A stretch of 61,385 nucleotides of DNA from Saccoglossus kowalevskii (Eukaryota > Hemichordata > Enteropneusta > Harrimaniidae). Position numbers and translations under genes: made by a program. This document shows positions 59,391 through 61,385 of this stretch, in pieces; the first letter of the stretch is position 1; each line of letters opens with the position of its first letter. The stretch covers positions 603,002 to 664,386 of the forward strand of contig NW_003155740.1 in NCBI RefSeq assembly GCF_000003605.2, written 5' to 3'. The notes under the pieces were generated by a model. It was not told the DNA's origin. It saw only the letters and a list, made by a program, of their open reading frames with translations, and made no database searches.

Positions 59391-59835
59391 CTAGTTTAAA
59401 AAAGGAAAAAGAAAATGTTACAAATGTGTACAAAGAAAACCAGTACAAATTTGTATTAGCCTGGGTCATGATTACCATTAGCCACTATGACAACTAGCAT
59501 GCTCTGTTATTAGTCACAATATTATCATTACCCACATACAAGTTGTAATTCTTGAATTTACTATATATAACATGTTGAAATTTTCTCATTATATAGGTAA
59601 CCTGCTTTATAATGATTATTAATATACATCTGTCACAGTAACATCGTAAGTGTATTTTCATTCTACCATATTAGGAAATGCGAATTCCAAATATGAAATG
59701 ATTACGTGTGTAAGCGTCCTCTAATAATAAAAACAAAAAATGGCTGCCACCAGGGTTTGACCGGACTCCACACAGATGTTCGCTGATTCTGTTCAAAATT
59801 TTTTGGATTTCAGCATTCCCATTATGTATCCTTGG

Positions 59836-59976
59836 AAGGAAATGATGTATAATAAGGTTATTACGAGGATACCTCAAAGTATGCACTCAGACAGTACGCC
59901 GTCCCATTCGACATCCACTGTACTGTATTCGTGCATACTTTGAGGTATTCCCGTAATAACCTCATAATATTTCCTT
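59836..59976. mobile_element. Hairpin element (near-perfect inverted repeat)
   Basis: Two arms of about 46 bp (AAGGAAATGATGTATAATAAG and onward, ending GTATGCAC) are inverted around a 45-nt spacer. They include GGTTATTACG and ACCTCAAAGTATGCAC on both sides. It is a small foldback MITE or a recent inversion duplication in the intron between BRX1 exons 2 and 3. Confidence 0.65.
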
Positions 59977-60156
59977 ACTTCAGGCATCGAGTTGCATTGT
60001 AATTAAAATTTCAAGTAGTTATTGTAATTAATATATAAATCATATTAACCACATCAAATTGACAGATGGCTAATGGGCAGTGCTAAAACATCAAATTGTT
60101 TCAAAGCAGATGAAAAAAGTATGCATCAGAGATGATGACATCACTGAATGACTCAC

Positions 60157-60200
60157 CTCATTGACTAAAAACAGTCCATCTTTCTTTTCCATTTTCACAT
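60157..60200 (-). CDS. BRIX1: BRX1 exon 2
   Basis: A 44-nt exon, phase 1 to 0, with ttatag acceptor and gtgagt donor. With the split codon it encodes DVKMEKKDGLFLVNE, the K...KD.L..INE segment of BRX1. Confidence 0.93.
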
Positions 60201-60641
60201 CTATAAACAAACAAGACTACCATGAATATCTAAATATGCATTACTGGTCTTTCACATTATGTCACAAAAACCCAAGCACAAATCATACCACCCATAATGT
60301 CCATGGGTAAACTTGAACTCTCCAATCAACATGTTATCTCAGCTTAAAAAATTCAGAATGATTTAAATACCGTACATCTGTATTTTTTCTATTATTAGAA
60401 GCGCACCTCCAAAACTAAAAAAATGCATCTGTTTTACATGTATTCTGAATACACAAGATAAAGTAACACTTAAAATGCCTCCACAGTAGGTACATGTAGC
60501 CATAATGAGCAATAGTATTACCAGGAAGTTAAGATGGACACAAGACGATTGCACACCAATCTGTGCACATCATTCTTCAAGTGATTCCAATCAGACTCAA
60601 TAACTAAATATGAGCATTTATCAACAAAAACCAAAACTTAC

Positions 60642-60753
60642 CTGGTTTTGAATGCGGCATTAGCCTTCGCAGATCATTCATAAGATGTCGTCCTCTGTAT
60701 GAAATCCCTCTTGAACAAAAGATTAACACTCTTGTCTTGTTTATCCATTTCCT
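60642..60753 (-). CDS. BRIX1: BRX1 exon 1 of those found: start of Brix domain
   Basis: A 112-nt exon with ttgcag acceptor and gtaagt donor, ending in phase 1. It encodes RKWINKTRVLIFCSRGISYR, then GRHLMNDLRRLMPHSKP. KW.NK.R.L.F.SRGI..R.RHLM.DLR.LMPH.K is the conserved opening of the Brix domain in BRX1. The factor acts in early nucleolar 60S subunit assembly, where Brix proteins bind rRNA. From here to the stop are 275 codons. The initiating exon, further right, was not identified. Confidence 0.95.
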
Positions 60754-61385
60754 CTGCAATATATAAATCAATATTTACATTTACCTAATATGTACACACT
60801 GCTTTGCTATTCATCTACTGATATTGTATAGCTTATTTTGAGCTCAATTGATCAGTGAGATTGGATTGTGTGTTGTGGCAGTAATTACCCCTTTTTATAA
60901 AGCAACAATTATTTTTGCTACATATATGTTCTTAGTTCAACAAAGAATTTTGGCATTTACTATATACAATATAAAATTCACTTTTCTTTGTTGAAACTCA
61001 GACTAGTAATACAACAGACTCGCAACGCCTATTGTTTAAGGTGTTAATTGGCTTAATTGTATATGCTATGCGTGCCACGCTCTGTAGCATTGGTATAGAC
61101 ACCGTCGAAGTTTACCGAACACTAGATATTCTGCACACTTCGCGCTTCTTCGGAAATTGCGTATTTCTTCGTGAAACAGATCCGGATATTTTTTAAAAAA
61201 CGGGAGATGCGTTCTGGACATTTTAACCTTGGCAGCTGTGTAGGAATTGTAAGAATCGACCAAGAATCAGGGGAGTTACAAGTAACTGAATGTCTTAGTG
61301 TTTACCTCAAATAGTTTTTGAATATATAATGAGCATTTTTGAAACGATATTTCTCGCTGTTGCGGATTTTGCAGAAGGTTTCCAA
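60754..61385. other. 5' region of BRX1, CpG-rich part at about 61016-61270
   Basis: CpG is frequent at about 61016-61270 while the gene body is nearly free of it, which fits the promoter or first exon of a methylated housekeeping gene. A minus-strand ATG at 61221 opens MSRTHLPFFKKYPDLFHEE, continuing to a gtaaac donor at 61115. Its phase (1) does not fit the next BRX1 exon and the peptide does not resemble BRX1. I do not call it a gene. Confidence 0.4.

Overview
The window is animal nuclear DNA: AT-rich, with short exons split by introns that carry GT/AG borders, and with scattered transposon debris. The gene content fits an invertebrate bilaterian; I cannot name the species. Both recognisable genes lie on the minus strand, so they read from high to low coordinates. 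No tRNA, rRNA or CRISPR array was seen.

Gene A (about 37.19 to 1.84 kb) is the main feature. I could join 30 exons into one open frame of 4,212 nt (1,403 codons plus stop). The order is: signal peptide; one fibronectin type III (FN3) domain; eight EGF-like domains, mostly with eight cysteines; a transmembrane helix followed by a basic cluster; a short cytoplasmic linker; and then a complete DEG/ENaC (ASC family) sodium-channel subunit. The channel's extracellular loop is interrupted by a run of six LDLa modules with one ShKT module. Splice phases match at every junction. Module exons are all phase 1-1, and the channel exons have mixed phases. The predicted protein crosses the membrane three times, with a large adhesive arm outside. 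I recognise the families, but I know of no characterised protein with this layout.

The introns of gene A hold two copies of a MITE-like palindromic repeat (2.83 and 22.98 kb), a 278-bp element with terminal inverted repeats (16.95 kb), a fragment of a RecQ-like helicase (7.0 kb), a tandem duplication (19.5 kb), a tRNA-derived SINE-like element (30.3-30.66 kb) and two exact TCTCGCGAGA palindromes (25.12 and 34.97 kb). A TATA-like box and a full CRE lie just upstream of the signal-peptide exon.

From 37.4 to 50.0 kb I see no secure gene, only two weak exon candidates at 39.1 and 40.1 kb. From 50.03 to 60.75 kb lie eight exons of BRX1/BRIX1, a Brix-domain 60S ribosome-biogenesis factor. Its N-terminal exon was not identified. 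Its introns carry a degenerate minisatellite, a broken non-LTR retrotransposon 3' end and a hairpin element. CpG is nearly absent across this gene and its 3' flank but common across gene A. That is the usual footprint of mosaic gene-body methylation over a housekeeping gene.

The two genes show no functional link. BRX1 acts in the nucleolus; gene A would encode a cell-surface cation-channel subunit.
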